The notes under the pieces: generated by a model
Told to the model about the DNA's origin: nothing
The model's database searches: none
The model's input: the letters and a program-made list of their open reading frames with translations, nothing else
Program-made: the position numbers and the translations under genes
Shown: piece by piece, positions 19,101 through 27,299 of the stretch
Numbering within the stretch: the first letter of the stretch is position 1
Layout: each line of letters starts with the position of its first letter
NCBI RefSeq assembly: GCF_018998565.1
Contig: NZ_JAHNZO010000009.1
Span: 62,001-126,000, forward strand
DNA: 64,000 nucleotides
Direction: 5' to 3'
Source of the DNA: Paenibacillus oleatilyticus
Lineage (GTDB): Bacteria > Bacillota > Bacilli > Paenibacillales > NBRC-103111

Positions 19101-22100
19101 CCTTCTGGCTGAACGGCCGAGAACCGGAAGAGGAGGCGCAGCAGCGCGAGTATTGGATGGCGGCCTTGTCCGGGGAGCTCCCAGTCCTGCAGCTGCCGAC
19201 CGACAAGGAAAGACCGAGCTTTCAAAGCTTCAAGGGCAATACTTACCCGCTTCGGCTGGATGCCGGATTGACAGCGCGCTTGAAGCAGTTCGCCCTACGG
19301 ACGGATGCCACCCTGTACATGATCCTGCTCGCTGCTTACAAGGTGCTGCTTGCCCGGTATTCCGGTCAGGAAGACATCATCGTTGGCGTTCCAGTCGCCA
19401 GCCGCCCGCAAGCCGAACTGCAGCCGCTGATCGGCATGTTCGTCAATACGCTGCCAATCCGAAGCTTCCCGGAGCGAACGAAGACGTTCGCCGACTATTT
19501 GCAGGAGCTGAAGTCGATTCTGCTTGCTGCCTTCGAGCATCAGGACTACGATCTGGAACGGCTGTTGCAGTCGCTGCGTATTCCCAGAGTGCCGGGACGC
19601 AGCCTGCTTTTCGATACAATGTTTGTCATGCAAAATACGGGCCGCACGACGACGCCGTCGATCGAAGGGAGCCGAATCACCGTTCAGCGGTACGTGGACC
19701 CGATCTCCAAGTACGATCTGATGCTTGATGCGGAGGAGACGGAAGATACGCTTCGGATCGATTTCCAATACTGCACCGATCTGTTCGTGCGGGATACGGT
19801 CGAGCGGATGGCGAATCAGTATGTGCGGATTTTGGAGGATGCGTTGGCTTTGGAGGAAAAGCGGCTGTCCGAGCTGCGATTGCTTTCGGAAGCGGAAATA
19901 AAGGAGCAGGTGGAGGGGCGGAATCGAACCGAATCCGCGTACGACCGCGACTTGACGATTCACGGATGGTTTGAGGAGCAAGTGCGGCAGACGCCGGGTC
20001 GGCCGGCTGTCGTATTCGGGGACGAAGCGCTCACTTACCGGCAGTTGAACGAGCGGGCGAACCGGCTGGCGGCCGCCTTGATTCGCCACGGCGTGCAGCC
20101 GGAGCAGCTCGTCGGACTGATGACCGAGCGGTCTCCGGACATGATTGTCGGTCTGCTTGGCATTTTGAAGGCGGGAGGGGCCTACCTTCCGATCGATCCG
20201 GAATATCCCGCCGACCGTATAAAATATATGCTGGATAACAGCCGGACCCGTGTTTTGCTGACACAGACGCAATTGGCCGACCGGGTCGAGTTTGACGGCA
20301 TGAAGCTGTGCCTGGATACGCATGCCGCCTACGAGGAAGCGGCGGACAACCCACCTCCCCGCACCCGTGCGAGCCATTTGCTGTATGTGATTTATACGTC
20401 GGGAACGACCGGCAAGCCGAAGGGCGTCATGATCGAGCACCGCAATATGGTCAATATGCTTCACCATCAGTTTCGGCATACGAACGTCGATTACAGCGGC
20501 AGCGTGCTGCAATTTACGACGCTCAGCTTCGACGTAAGCTCGCAGGAAATATGGTCCGCTCTGCTGGCGGGAGGCACCCTGCATCTCGTGACGAACGAAA
20601 TCCGGCGAAGCCCGGACAAGCTGCTGCGGCTTATCGAAGAACGACAGATTCACGTCTTGTTTATGCCCGTCTCGTACTTGAAGCTCATCCTGAACGAGAG
20701 CGCGTACGCGGACAAGCTTCCGGCGTCGGTGCGCCATATTATAACGGCCGGAGAGCCGTTGACCGTACCGGACAAATTCAAGACGCATCTGCGGCGGCAT
20801 CGGGTGTTCCTGCATAATCATTACGGCCCATCAGAAACGCATGTCGCGACGGCTCATACGATCGATCCGAACGGCCCGATCCCGGAGCTTCCGCCCATTG
20901 GAAAGCCGATAGCCAACACGCGCATCTACCTGTTGAACGACCGGTTGCAGGTTCAGTCGCCCGGCGTGCCGGGAGAGCTGTACATCGGGGGGGATGGCGT
21001 CGGCAGAGGATATTTCAACGACGATCGCCTGACGGCGGAGAAATTCGTGCCAGACCCGTTCGCCGGAGAGGGACGCATGTACAAGACAGGCGACCTCGCG
21101 CGATGGACGCCGGAGGGGACGCTGGAGTTTTTGGGCCGCCTGGACCATCAGGTGAAAATCCGGGGGTTTCGGATCGAGCTCGGAGAGATTGAGAACGCGC
21201 TGCTGAGCCATCCTTCGATCCGGGAAGCGATTGTGATCGCCAGGGAGATTGGCAGCGGCGGAAAGGAGTTGTGCGCTTATTTCGCCGTTACGGAAGAGCT
21301 CCCGGTTAAGGTTGTCAGGGAGCACTTGTCCAAGGTGCTGCCGGAGTATATGCTGCCCTCGTATTTCGTGTCGTTAAAGAGCATGCCGCTCACGCCCAAC
21401 GGCAAAATCGACCGCAGGGCGCTGCCCGAGCCCGATCCGGGCGAGCGTGCCGCAGCGGGGCGCGAACGCGTCGCCCCGCGTACGGACATCGAGAGGAAGA
21501 TGGCGGCGGTATGGGAGGAGCTTCTGGGCATTGCCGAAATCGGCGTCCACGACAACTTCTTCGAGCTCGGCGGTCATTCGCTGAAGGCGGCTGCGATGAC
21601 CGCAAGGCTGCAGCAGGATTTGGATATTGGGGTCAACGACGTCTTCGAGCACCAGACGATTGCATCCTTGTCCGCCAAGGTGAAGCCGAAGGCCAACTAT
21701 TTGACCGCCAAGCTGGAGCAACTGAAGATAGCCCGCCATGACGAGCCGATGGAACGATTCGACGTAGAGATCGCCGCATACCGGGCGAGAAACGAACGGT
21801 ACGCTCGGCTTGATCTGACGCAGGAAAGCGGGTACAGCGACATTTTGCTGACGGGAGTCACGGGGTATTTGGGCATCCATCTGCTGCGGGAGCTGTTAGC
21901 CGGAACTGCGGCGACGGTTCATGTTCTTGTGCGTGCGGCGACAGAGGCGGAAGCGCGGGAACGACTGCTTGCGAAGCTGGCTTTTTATTTCGTCGGTGAT
22001 GCCCTAGAAGCGCAATTCGGCCGCCGAGTTCGGATTTACCAGGGAGATCTGTCGCAGGATCGCTTGGGGCTCGAAGAGGATGTTTATCTGGAACTCGCGC

Positions 22101-22939
22101 GCACCGTCGACTGCATCGTGCATTCGGCGGCGACCGTAAAGCATTACGGCAGCTATTCGTACTTCGAAAGCCATAACATCGCTGCGACCGAGCGGCTGCT
22201 GGCCTTTGCCGGCACGCAACGGGCCAAAGACGTGCACCATATTTCCACTCTGGGCGTCGCGACAGGACATATTCCGGGACAGGCTGCGGCTTATTTTACC
22301 GAGTACGACTTGGACCGGGGGCAGCAGTACGAGAACTATTACGCCAAATCCAAGTTCGAAGCGGAGAAGTGCGTCGTTCAGGCGCGGGCTCAAGGGCTCC
22401 GCACAAGCATCTACCGGGTAGGAAACCTCGTCTTTCAATCGGATACGGGCAAGTTCCAGCAAAACATCGAGGAAAACGCCTTTTACGCTACGCTCAAGTC
22501 GTTTGTCCGTCTCGGCATGGTGCCCCGGCTGGAGGCCGATATCGATTTCTCCTGTGTCGATCGGGTCAGCCAAGCGATCGTTCTCCTGATGAAGCCCGCT
22601 GCCCTGCGGGACGAAATATTTCATTTGTATAACCCGCACTATGAGAGTATGCACCGTGTATTGGCAGATGGGCGCTCGGGAGGAAGGGTGGCATCGGGGG
22701 CGATTGATGAGTTTATCGATTACATGAAGAGCAGGTATGAAGAAGGCTTTTGCCGGGAGGAGATCGAGAGCCTGATGCTTCATTACGGCTGGTTGGAGCA
22801 GCAGGAACAGACCCGGTTTACGCTCGCTTCGGAGAAAACGGTCCTGCTGCTGAAGAAGCTCGGGTTCGAATGGCAGGCGATCAGCGATAAGCAGATGGAC
22901 GATATGATGCGGTACTGCCGGGAAGTCGGATTTATTTAA
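16124..22939 (+). CDS. Dimodular nonribosomal peptide synthetase with terminal reductase
   Basis: 2271 residues from the ATG after GGGAGGG. Order: truncated condensation-like N-terminus (1-250, no HHxxxDG), A1 (260-745, YTSGSTGQPKG), carrier T1 (GGHSL, Ser about 776), full condensation domain (HHIIVDG about 956), A2 (1280-1775, YTSGTTGKPKG), T2 (GGHSL about 1815), and a reductase domain (GVTGYLG about 1910; YYAKSK about 2072). It should join two amino acids and release them as an aldehyde by NAD(P)H reduction. Read against PheA, the A1 pocket is D-A-L-F-M-G-V-I-F-K (aliphatic-type) and A2 is D-V-Q-F-I-A-H-V-A-K, like proline codes. The A-T-C-A-T-R order recalls the aureusimine synthetase AusA. 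No PPTase or MbtH gene is adjacent. Confidence 0.93.
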   Translation: MSQKVDEGTISIIDRWITEIQDAEEATVLRLDRGPAGDPDAPQTLSRTFENAPLDRLRQLCGMHRVQVSTLLYTAWAVLLQRYLRTEEVRFAVVTPEEDRIILARIAGAASLPFESLVARAEDTLAQTKAYALTRSKLRDLSGSDSPKLPFNTAAAVEAPGAVRAWSVIPGCDLAIRFVLSHVIEVRAEYKPDSFQSKTIRRLLGHLENIVMTWFESPHTPVGRIALLSQDEREQLLVGFNQTDTPFSSDATIHWLFAEQARRTPDRPAIVNGTDCLTYGQLDEQSNRIARTLIELGVQANTLVAVMTRPTLSMFAGVLAVLKAGAAYVPIDPSYPPDRIRYILEDSGAKLLLTEGQSELPFTFNGQAVDLADQRMHDGDASPLPELAEPSGLAYVIYTSGSTGQPKGTLIEHRSLVNFCEWHCSHFQVTMEDVSSKYCSVGFDASILEIFPYLISGAAVHVIPEHIRLDAVELNEYFNQHGITVSFLPTQLGEQFMKLPNRSLRVLMTGGEKLKTFHPQSYLIYNVYGPTENTIFTTTHLVKGQTDNIPIGKPLSNVRLYILDACGQPQPVGVPGELCISGVGLARGYLNRPQLTEEKFVAHPFCEGERLYRTGDLARWLSDGSVEYVGRLDHQVKIRGFRVETGEIEQRLRLHDRVLDCIVIAREDDAGRAYLCAYVVSEEPLAHSELSAFLAEQLPDYMIPSWFVTLPRLPVNANGKVDRRALPDPGREAESASYAPPASEAEQGLAELWKELLGLRTVGVHDRFFDAGGHSLHVAVLRGQIERCFGVRLSIAELFEHTTIRKQAERIGQAGKPAGGGQAIEKAPEREHYPLHPAQKRLFFIGQMEQAGTAYNTPLLLKIEGNVDRRRMERAFEHMIERHEPLRTAFAWVDGELAQTVWPRAAFQMQFHAAAEEEAERLMSAFVVPFDLGKSPLFRAGLISCSEELHFLMLDFHHIIVDGVSMHVFYEEWSRLYRGDALPRPAIQFKDYAFWLNGREPEEEAQQREYWMAALSGELPVLQLPTDKERPSFQSFKGNTYPLRLDAGLTARLKQFALRTDATLYMILLAAYKVLLARYSGQEDIIVGVPVASRPQAELQPLIGMFVNTLPIRSFPERTKTFADYLQELKSILLAAFEHQDYDLERLLQSLRIPRVPGRSLLFDTMFVMQNTGRTTTPSIEGSRITVQRYVDPISKYDLMLDAEETEDTLRIDFQYCTDLFVRDTVERMANQYVRILEDALALEEKRLSELRLLSEAEIKEQVEGRNRTESAYDRDLTIHGWFEEQVRQTPGRPAVVFGDEALTYRQLNERANRLAAALIRHGVQPEQLVGLMTERSPDMIVGLLGILKAGGAYLPIDPEYPADRIKYMLDNSRTRVLLTQTQLADRVEFDGMKLCLDTHAAYEEAADNPPPRTRASHLLYVIYTSGTTGKPKGVMIEHRNMVNMLHHQFRHTNVDYSGSVLQFTTLSFDVSSQEIWSALLAGGTLHLVTNEIRRSPDKLLRLIEERQIHVLFMPVSYLKLILNESAYADKLPASVRHIITAGEPLTVPDKFKTHLRRHRVFLHNHYGPSETHVATAHTIDPNGPIPELPPIGKPIANTRIYLLNDRLQVQSPGVPGELYIGGDGVGRGYFNDDRLTAEKFVPDPFAGEGRMYKTGDLARWTPEGTLEFLGRLDHQVKIRGFRIELGEIENALLSHPSIREAIVIAREIGSGGKELCAYFAVTEELPVKVVREHLSKVLPEYMLPSYFVSLKSMPLTPNGKIDRRALPEPDPGERAAAGRERVAPRTDIERKMAAVWEELLGIAEIGVHDNFFELGGHSLKAAAMTARLQQDLDIGVNDVFEHQTIASLSAKVKPKANYLTAKLEQLKIARHDEPMERFDVEIAAYRARNERYARLDLTQESGYSDILLTGVTGYLGIHLLRELLAGTAATVHVLVRAATEAEARERLLAKLAFYFVGDALEAQFGRRVRIYQGDLSQDRLGLEEDVYLELARTVDCIVHSAATVKHYGSYSYFESHNIAATERLLAFAGTQRAKDVHHISTLGVATGHIPGQAAAYFTEYDLDRGQQYENYYAKSKFEAEKCVVQARAQGLRTSIYRVGNLVFQSDTGKFQQNIEENAFYATLKSFVRLGMVPRLEADIDFSCVDRVSQAIVLLMKPAALRDEIFHLYNPHYESMHRVLADGRSGGRVASGAIDEFIDYMKSRYEEGFCREEIESLMLHYGWLEQQEQTRFTLASEKTVLLLKKLGFEWQAISDKQMDDMMRYCREVGFI

Positions 22940-23023
22940 ATTTGAAAAAAGGTGAGCCCGGACGAACGGAGAAATAGTTATGTAGAGAGGCTATTATTCA
23001 TTTGAGATGAGGGAGGGAGTACG

Positions 23024-23479
23024 ATGGAAAGAGCAGCGGAACGTTTAAAGCGCTGGCTGCGTACGGTTCCGGAGCAGTTCGGCCGGATGTCCGAAGCGGA
23101 GGTATCCGAGCGGCCCATGCCCGGTAAATGGTCTCCGAAAGAAGCGCTGGGGCATTTGTGCGATTCGGCCGTCAACAATCTTCCGAGATTTATTAAAATT
23201 CAATATGAAAAGCAGCCGTATGTCCTCATCCCTTACGACCAGGACCAATGGGTGGCATTGCAGAATTATCAGGAGGCTCCAGCGGAAGAAATCCTGAATT
23301 TGTGGTCCGGCTTGAATAACCGGATTTTGAAGGCCATTGAAAACATACCGGCCGAAAAGCTGTCATACCCATGCGTCACCGCCAATCAGGAAACGAAAAG
23401 CTTGCAGTGGCTCATCGACGATTACGTGGAACATATGGAATACCATCTGGGCCGTCAAATTTTGAAGAACAACGTTTAA
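23024..23479 (+). CDS. DinB-like metal-dependent hydrolase/transferase superfamily protein
   Basis: 151 residues, a four-helix DinB/YfiT-type domain. The conserved features are WSPKEALGHLCDSAVNN near residue 40 (first metal His) and HMEYHLGRQI near the C-terminus (His pair), which together form the three-His metal site of the family. Some members transfer bacillithiol or mycothiol to substrates; many are unassigned. ATG follows GGGAGGGAG. It lies 84 bases after the NRPS gene without a clear terminator between, so read-through is possible, but no functional link is evident. Confidence 0.8.
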   Translation: MERAAERLKRWLRTVPEQFGRMSEAEVSERPMPGKWSPKEALGHLCDSAVNNLPRFIKIQYEKQPYVLIPYDQDQWVALQNYQEAPAEEILNLWSGLNNRILKAIENIPAEKLSYPCVTANQETKSLQWLIDDYVEHMEYHLGRQILKNNV

Positions 23480-23535
23480 TTGTCCGCTTATTTTGGCATC
23501 ACTATAAAATACGCTTAGCTGCTGGAGGTTCTGGA

Positions 23536-23709
23536 ATGAAGCTGTATGTTATCCTCTCGTTCAATGAAGACGGGATGGAAAATGTGTATGTGGGCGAGGA
23601 CGAGGAGAAAGCTCTCTCGTTCAAGCCGTCCGATTTTGAGGATTGCGACGCCTTGTTCGTCGAGGTGTGGGAAGACGGGGAGAAGATTGACGATTACCGT
23701 CTGGAGTAG
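23536..23709 (+). CDS. Small acidic hypothetical protein
   Basis: 57 residues starting MKLYVILSFNEDGMENVYVG. Acidic, with a beta-strand-like start and a C-terminal VEVWEDGEKIDDYRLE. The start at 23536 has GGAGG at the right spacing, unlike a longer in-frame start. Not recognised; small conserved Bacilli proteins of this look exist. A terminator follows at once. Confidence 0.55.
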   Translation: MKLYVILSFNEDGMENVYVGEDEEKALSFKPSDFEDCDALFVEVWEDGEKIDDYRLE

Positions 23710-23722
23710 CGTGTGAAGCGGC

Positions 23723-23758
23723 AAGCCGGTCGTCCTTGTGGGATGGTCGGCTTTTTTT
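23723..23758 (+). terminator. Rho-independent terminator
   Basis: AAGCCGGTCGTCC-TTGT-GGGATGGTCGGCTT hairpin ending in seven Ts. Confidence 0.8.
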
Positions 23759-23839
23759 CTGCACCCTATCATCGTCGTATCATCGACAAATCATTGATAA
23801 AATTGTGAAATAAAGCTATTCAGACGCAGCGGAGTTGAT

Positions 23840-23875
23840 TATAATAGAATTGGTTATGGGAATTTTCACGAAAGT
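23840..23875 (+). promoter_or_regulatory. Putative promoter with CodY-like box before the dpp region
   Basis: TATAAT (23840-23845) with a poor -35, followed by AATTTTCACGAAAGT (23861-23875), which matches the CodY box AATTTTCWGAAAATT at 12 of 15 positions. Bacillus dpp is a CodY target, so repression in amino-acid-rich cells is plausible. A single box with three mismatches is weak evidence. Confidence 0.35.
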
Positions 23876-23954
23876 TTAACAATTGTACCAAATCGTTCCT
23901 TTGATAAGCTTCGGGATCAAAAACGTAAGCGCATACAAAATATTTTATTTCATG

Positions 23955-23983
23955 TTTACAAGATGTTAGTTTGTTGTTAGAAT
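23955..23983 (+). promoter_or_regulatory. Putative sigma-A promoter upstream of DUF3870 gene
   Basis: TTTACA, 17-base spacer, TAGAAT, about 108 bases before the DUF3870 start. The rest of 23760-24090 holds the CodY-like box and no gene. Confidence 0.5.
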
Positions 23984-24090
23984 AAGTTACATATTCTTCA
24001 TTGTGCGTCCGAAGGCGGCAGGTCGTGGGAAGCATCCCTTCCCTCATCCCTGCTCGTCCAGTCCAAGGACGCCGATTAAGGGAGTCGAGT

Positions 24091-24444
24091 ATGGATTACG
24101 ATAAAGACACGGTTTACGTGGTCGGCGATGCGCAGACATCTCTCAATAATCCGATTACTCAGCAGTACAGCGCATTTTTTATCGGACTTGTCGTGGATAC
24201 GACGAACCACAAGATCGTGGATGCGGGCTGCTCGTCCACCATTCCGCTAACCTCGCAATTTGTCCGCTCCTTATTCGTCGGGCAGAGCATTCTGGCCTTC
24301 GAGCCGGTCGCCGACGAAATCAAACGAAGGTACCACGGTTCGTCGCAGAAAGCGATCATTGTCGCCTTCAAGGATGCGCAAAAAAAATACAAATTGGCCT
24401 TGAACGGCCGGGATTGCGATTCCGGTGCGTCAGGGACCGGATAA
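24091..24444 (+). CDS. DUF3870 protein
   Basis: 117 residues. It matches the small DUF3870 family of Bacillota in length and pattern: VYVVGDAQTSLNNPIT at the start, a central DAGCSSTIPLTSQFVRSLFV and a C-terminal YHGSSQKAIIVAFKDAQKKY. The conserved Cys and small polar residues are intact. Function unknown. The ATG follows AAGGGAG; an upstream in-frame start lacks a ribosome site. It precedes dppA with a strong terminator between them, so it may be separately expressed or partly read through. Confidence 0.75.
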   Translation: MDYDKDTVYVVGDAQTSLNNPITQQYSAFFIGLVVDTTNHKIVDAGCSSTIPLTSQFVRSLFVGQSILAFEPVADEIKRRYHGSSQKAIIVAFKDAQKKYKLALNGRDCDSGASGTG

Positions 24445-24484
24445 CGCTGCTTTGTTTATTAGTATGGCGACATACGCGTAAATA

Positions 24485-24548
24485 AAATCCAGCAAACGAT
24501 ACGCTTGGAAGCCTTGCGGCTGCCGGTTGTCGTTTGCTGGATTTTTTT
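24485..24548 (+). terminator. Strong terminator or attenuator before dppA
   Basis: Perfect 15-bp stem AAATCCAGCAAACGA / TCGTTTGCTGGATTT, 30-base loop, then TTTTAT, only 28 bases before the dppA ATG. No separate dppA promoter is visible between the hairpin and the gene, so attenuation of the operon is possible. Confidence 0.7.
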
Positions 24549-24575
24549 ATACCTATCACATTGGAGGATTGAGCG

Positions 24576-25400
24576 ATGAAACTGTACATTTCGATTGATA
24601 TGGAAGGCATTACCGGACTGGTCGATGCGACGTTTGTCGATTCCAGCAAGCACAACTATGAAAGAGGCCGGCTCATCATGACTGCGGAGGCCAATCATGT
24701 CATTGAAACGGCATTCCAGGAGGGATGCGGGGAAGTCGTGGTCAACGATAGCCACTCCAAGATGAACAACCTGTTGATCGAGAAGCTGCATCCGGAGACG
24801 CAGCTGATTTCGGGGGACGTCAAGCCGTTTTCGATGGTGCAGGGGCTTGACGCCAGCTTCGCCGGGGCCGCTTTTCTGGGTTACCATACGCGGGCGGCAA
24901 GGAAGGGTGTGCTCAGCCATACGATGATTTTCGGCGTGCGGAACATGTACATCAACGATACGGCGGTCGGAGAGCTCGGCTTCAATGCGTTCGTCGCGGG
25001 TCATTACGGCGTGCCGGTGCTGCTCGTGGCGGGTGACGACGAGACGGCGGAGGAAGCGGAGGCGTTGATCCCGGGAGTGACGACGGCCATCGTCAAGCGG
25101 CGCATCTCGCGGACGGCGGCGCTCTGTTTGACGCCGGAGAAAAGCGGCCAGCTGCTTCGCGACAAAACGAGAGAAGCGCTCGAGGCCCGCGGCCGCGTGA
25201 AGCCTTTAACGCCCCCGGAGAGTCCGGTGCTGTCGATCGAATTCGCCAATTACGGGCAGGCGGAGTGGGCGCACCTGATGCCGGGAACGACGATCGAGCA
25301 GGGCTCGCCGGTCGTTTCCTTTCAAGCCAAAAACATTCTGGAGGCGTACCAAGCGATGCTGGTCATGACGGAACTGGCCATGCGAACTTCATTTTGTTAA
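24576..25400 (+). CDS. dppA: D-aminopeptidase DppA
   Basis: 274 residues, family M55. It cleaves N-terminal D-amino acids, such as D-Ala-D-Ala, and is a self-compartmentalising decamer with two zinc ions in Bacillus. Metal motif ISIDMEGI near the start (Asp8, Glu10), NDSHSKM (His60), GYHTRA (His104) and a later Glu in GELGFNA. All ligands are present, so it should be active. The AAxxxx C-terminus is shorter than some homologues. It opens dppABCDE followed by ykfABC, an operon that imports and degrades murein-derived peptides. Confidence 0.92.
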   Translation: MKLYISIDMEGITGLVDATFVDSSKHNYERGRLIMTAEANHVIETAFQEGCGEVVVNDSHSKMNNLLIEKLHPETQLISGDVKPFSMVQGLDASFAGAAFLGYHTRAARKGVLSHTMIFGVRNMYINDTAVGELGFNAFVAGHYGVPVLLVAGDDETAEEAEALIPGVTTAIVKRRISRTAALCLTPEKSGQLLRDKTREALEARGRVKPLTPPESPVLSIEFANYGQAEWAHLMPGTTIEQGSPVVSFQAKNILEAYQAMLVMTELAMRTSFC

Positions 25401-25415
25401 AAAGCGGGTGATCGA

Positions 25416-26348
25416 GTGGCGCCGTACCTATTGAAAAGATTCGTGTCCATGCTGGTGACGCTGTGGCTCATCGTCACGATTACGTTTTTCCTGATGCATA
25501 CGATTCCGGGCTCGCCGTTCGACCGGGACGGCAAGGAGGCCAATCCGGCCGTCGTCCAGAACATGATGGCGTTCTACCATCTAGACAAGCCGGTGTACGT
25601 CCAGTATGCGCTTTATTTGAAGTCGCTGCTCACACTGGATCTCGGGCCGTCGATCTCGCACTATCCGGAAAGCGTAAACACGATGATCGAACGCGGCTTC
25701 CCGGTCTCGTTCCAGCTCGGCATCGTGTCGCTTCTCCTGGCGATCGTATCGGGCATTGCGCTCGGAACGGCCGCCGCACTCCGGCAAAACGGCCTGATCG
25801 ACTACATCGCCATGGTGCTCGCCGTCAGCGGTATCGCGGTGCCCAATTTCGTCGTGGCTCCGCTGCTGATCAAATACATCGCAGTGGAATGGGAGCTGCT
25901 GCCGGTGGCGACGTGGGGGACATGGAAGCATGTCGTGTTGCCCGCAGTCGCGCTGTCCACCGGACCGATCGCGATCATTGCGAGACTGACGCGGGCCAAT
26001 ATGGTCGAAGTGCTGACGCAGGACTACATCGAGACGGCCAGGGCCAAAGGGCTTTCTCCAGTGACGATCGTGTTCAAGCACGCCCTGCGCAATGCGGTGC
26101 TGCCGGTCGTTACATTAGTCGGCGCATTGCTTGCGAACGTGCTGACGGGCAGCTTTGTGATCGAGAAAATTTTTGCGATTCCGGGCATGGGAAAATATTT
26201 TGTGGACGGCATCAACAACCGGGATTATGCGGTCATCATGGGAACGACGGTGTTCTACAGCACCTTGCTCATCTTCATGATGTTCCTGGTCGATATCGCG
26301 TACAGTCTGATCGATCCCCGCATCAAGCTGCATAGAAGGGATGCATAA
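25416..26348 (+). CDS. dppB: Dipeptide ABC transporter permease DppB
   Basis: 310 residues starting at GTG. An N-terminal membrane helix (LVTLWLIVTITFFLMHTIPG) precedes the five-helix BPD permease domain with the EAA-like loop ETARAKGLSPVTIVFKHALRNA. It forms the translocation channel with DppC for dipeptides or murein tri- and tetrapeptides. It lies 15 bases after dppA. The MHTIPGSPFD start is typical of the OppB/DppB branch. Confidence 0.92.
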   Translation: MAPYLLKRFVSMLVTLWLIVTITFFLMHTIPGSPFDRDGKEANPAVVQNMMAFYHLDKPVYVQYALYLKSLLTLDLGPSISHYPESVNTMIERGFPVSFQLGIVSLLLAIVSGIALGTAAALRQNGLIDYIAMVLAVSGIAVPNFVVAPLLIKYIAVEWELLPVATWGTWKHVVLPAVALSTGPIAIIARLTRANMVEVLTQDYIETARAKGLSPVTIVFKHALRNAVLPVVTLVGALLANVLTGSFVIEKIFAIPGMGKYFVDGINNRDYAVIMGTTVFYSTLLIFMMFLVDIAYSLIDPRIKLHRRDA

Positions 26349-26376
26349 AAAGGATGCATAGAAAGGAGGGATGACG

Positions 26377-27294
26377 ATGTCGGTTCCCGATCATTTATTT
26401 GTGCCGATGCAAAAACGCGTCGGCCCTACGGAAGCGATCGTCCGGCCGCAGCTGACGTTCTGGAAACAGGCGCGCATCCGGCTGTTCAAGAATAAGCTGG
26501 CTCTGCTCGGGCTTATTTTCATCGTTGCGCTGGCGGCACTTTCGATCTTCGGGCCTTGGCTGACGGACCAGAGCTACTCCAAGCAAAACCTGCTGAACGG
26601 CAATCAGGCTCCGTCCGCCGAGCATTGGTTCGGCACCGACGAGCTTGGTCGGGATGTGTTCGCGCGCATCTTGTTCGGCTCCCGCATTTCGCTAACCGTC
26701 GGCGTCGTCGCGGCGCTCATCGATTTTCTCATCGGCGTCGTTTACGGGGGCATCGCTGGCTATTTTGGCGGGCGGGTCGATAACATCATGATGCGGATCG
26801 TCGACATCCTGTACGGCATTCCGTACCTGCTGATCGTGATTCTGCTGATGGTCGTCATGGGCCCGGGCTTGTTCACCATCATCATCGCACTAACGGCGAC
26901 CGGCTGGATCGGCATGGCCCGGATCGTGCGGGGGCAGGTGCTTCAGCTGGCGTCGTCCGAGTACGTGCTGGCCTCGCGGACGCTCGGAGCAGGGGCGTGG
27001 AGCATTATCCGCAGACATCTGCTGCCGAACGCTTTCGGCGTCATTATCGTGCAGGTGACGTTCTCCGTCCCGTCGGCGATCTTCGCGGAAGCGTTCCTCA
27101 GCTTCCTCGGTCTCGGCATTCAGCCTCCGCTGGCCAGCTGGGGCACGATGGCGAACGATGCGCTGCCGACGATTTTATCCGGCTATTGGTGGCGGCTGTT
27201 CTTTCCGGCGTTTTTCATTTCGCTGACGATGCTGGCGTTCAACCTGCTCGGCGACGGGCTGCAAAACACATTTAATCCGAAGCAGAGGAGGTAA
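26377..27294 (+). CDS. dppC: Dipeptide ABC transporter permease DppC
   Basis: 305 residues. OppC/DppC-type permease: N-terminal LALLGLIFIVALAALSIFGP helix, the HWFGTDELGRDVFARILFG motif, and the cytoplasmic EAA loop near ASRTLGAGAWSIIRRHLLPN. The start at 26377 (MSVPDHLF) has seven bases to GGAGG, while the ATG at 26371 is only one base from it. Partner of DppB in the inner membrane. Confidence 0.9.
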   Translation: MSVPDHLFVPMQKRVGPTEAIVRPQLTFWKQARIRLFKNKLALLGLIFIVALAALSIFGPWLTDQSYSKQNLLNGNQAPSAEHWFGTDELGRDVFARILFGSRISLTVGVVAALIDFLIGVVYGGIAGYFGGRVDNIMMRIVDILYGIPYLLIVILLMVVMGPGLFTIIIALTATGWIGMARIVRGQVLQLASSEYVLASRTLGAGAWSIIRRHLLPNAFGVIIVQVTFSVPSAIFAEAFLSFLGLGIQPPLASWGTMANDALPTILSGYWWRLFFPAFFISLTMLAFNLLGDGLQNTFNPKQRR

Positions 27295-27299
27295 GCTCC

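Noticed and set aside
24485..24575. Riboswitch or T-box before dppA
   Set aside because: Only the simple long stem and T-run are seen; no T-box specifier domain or other aptamer motif is recognised.
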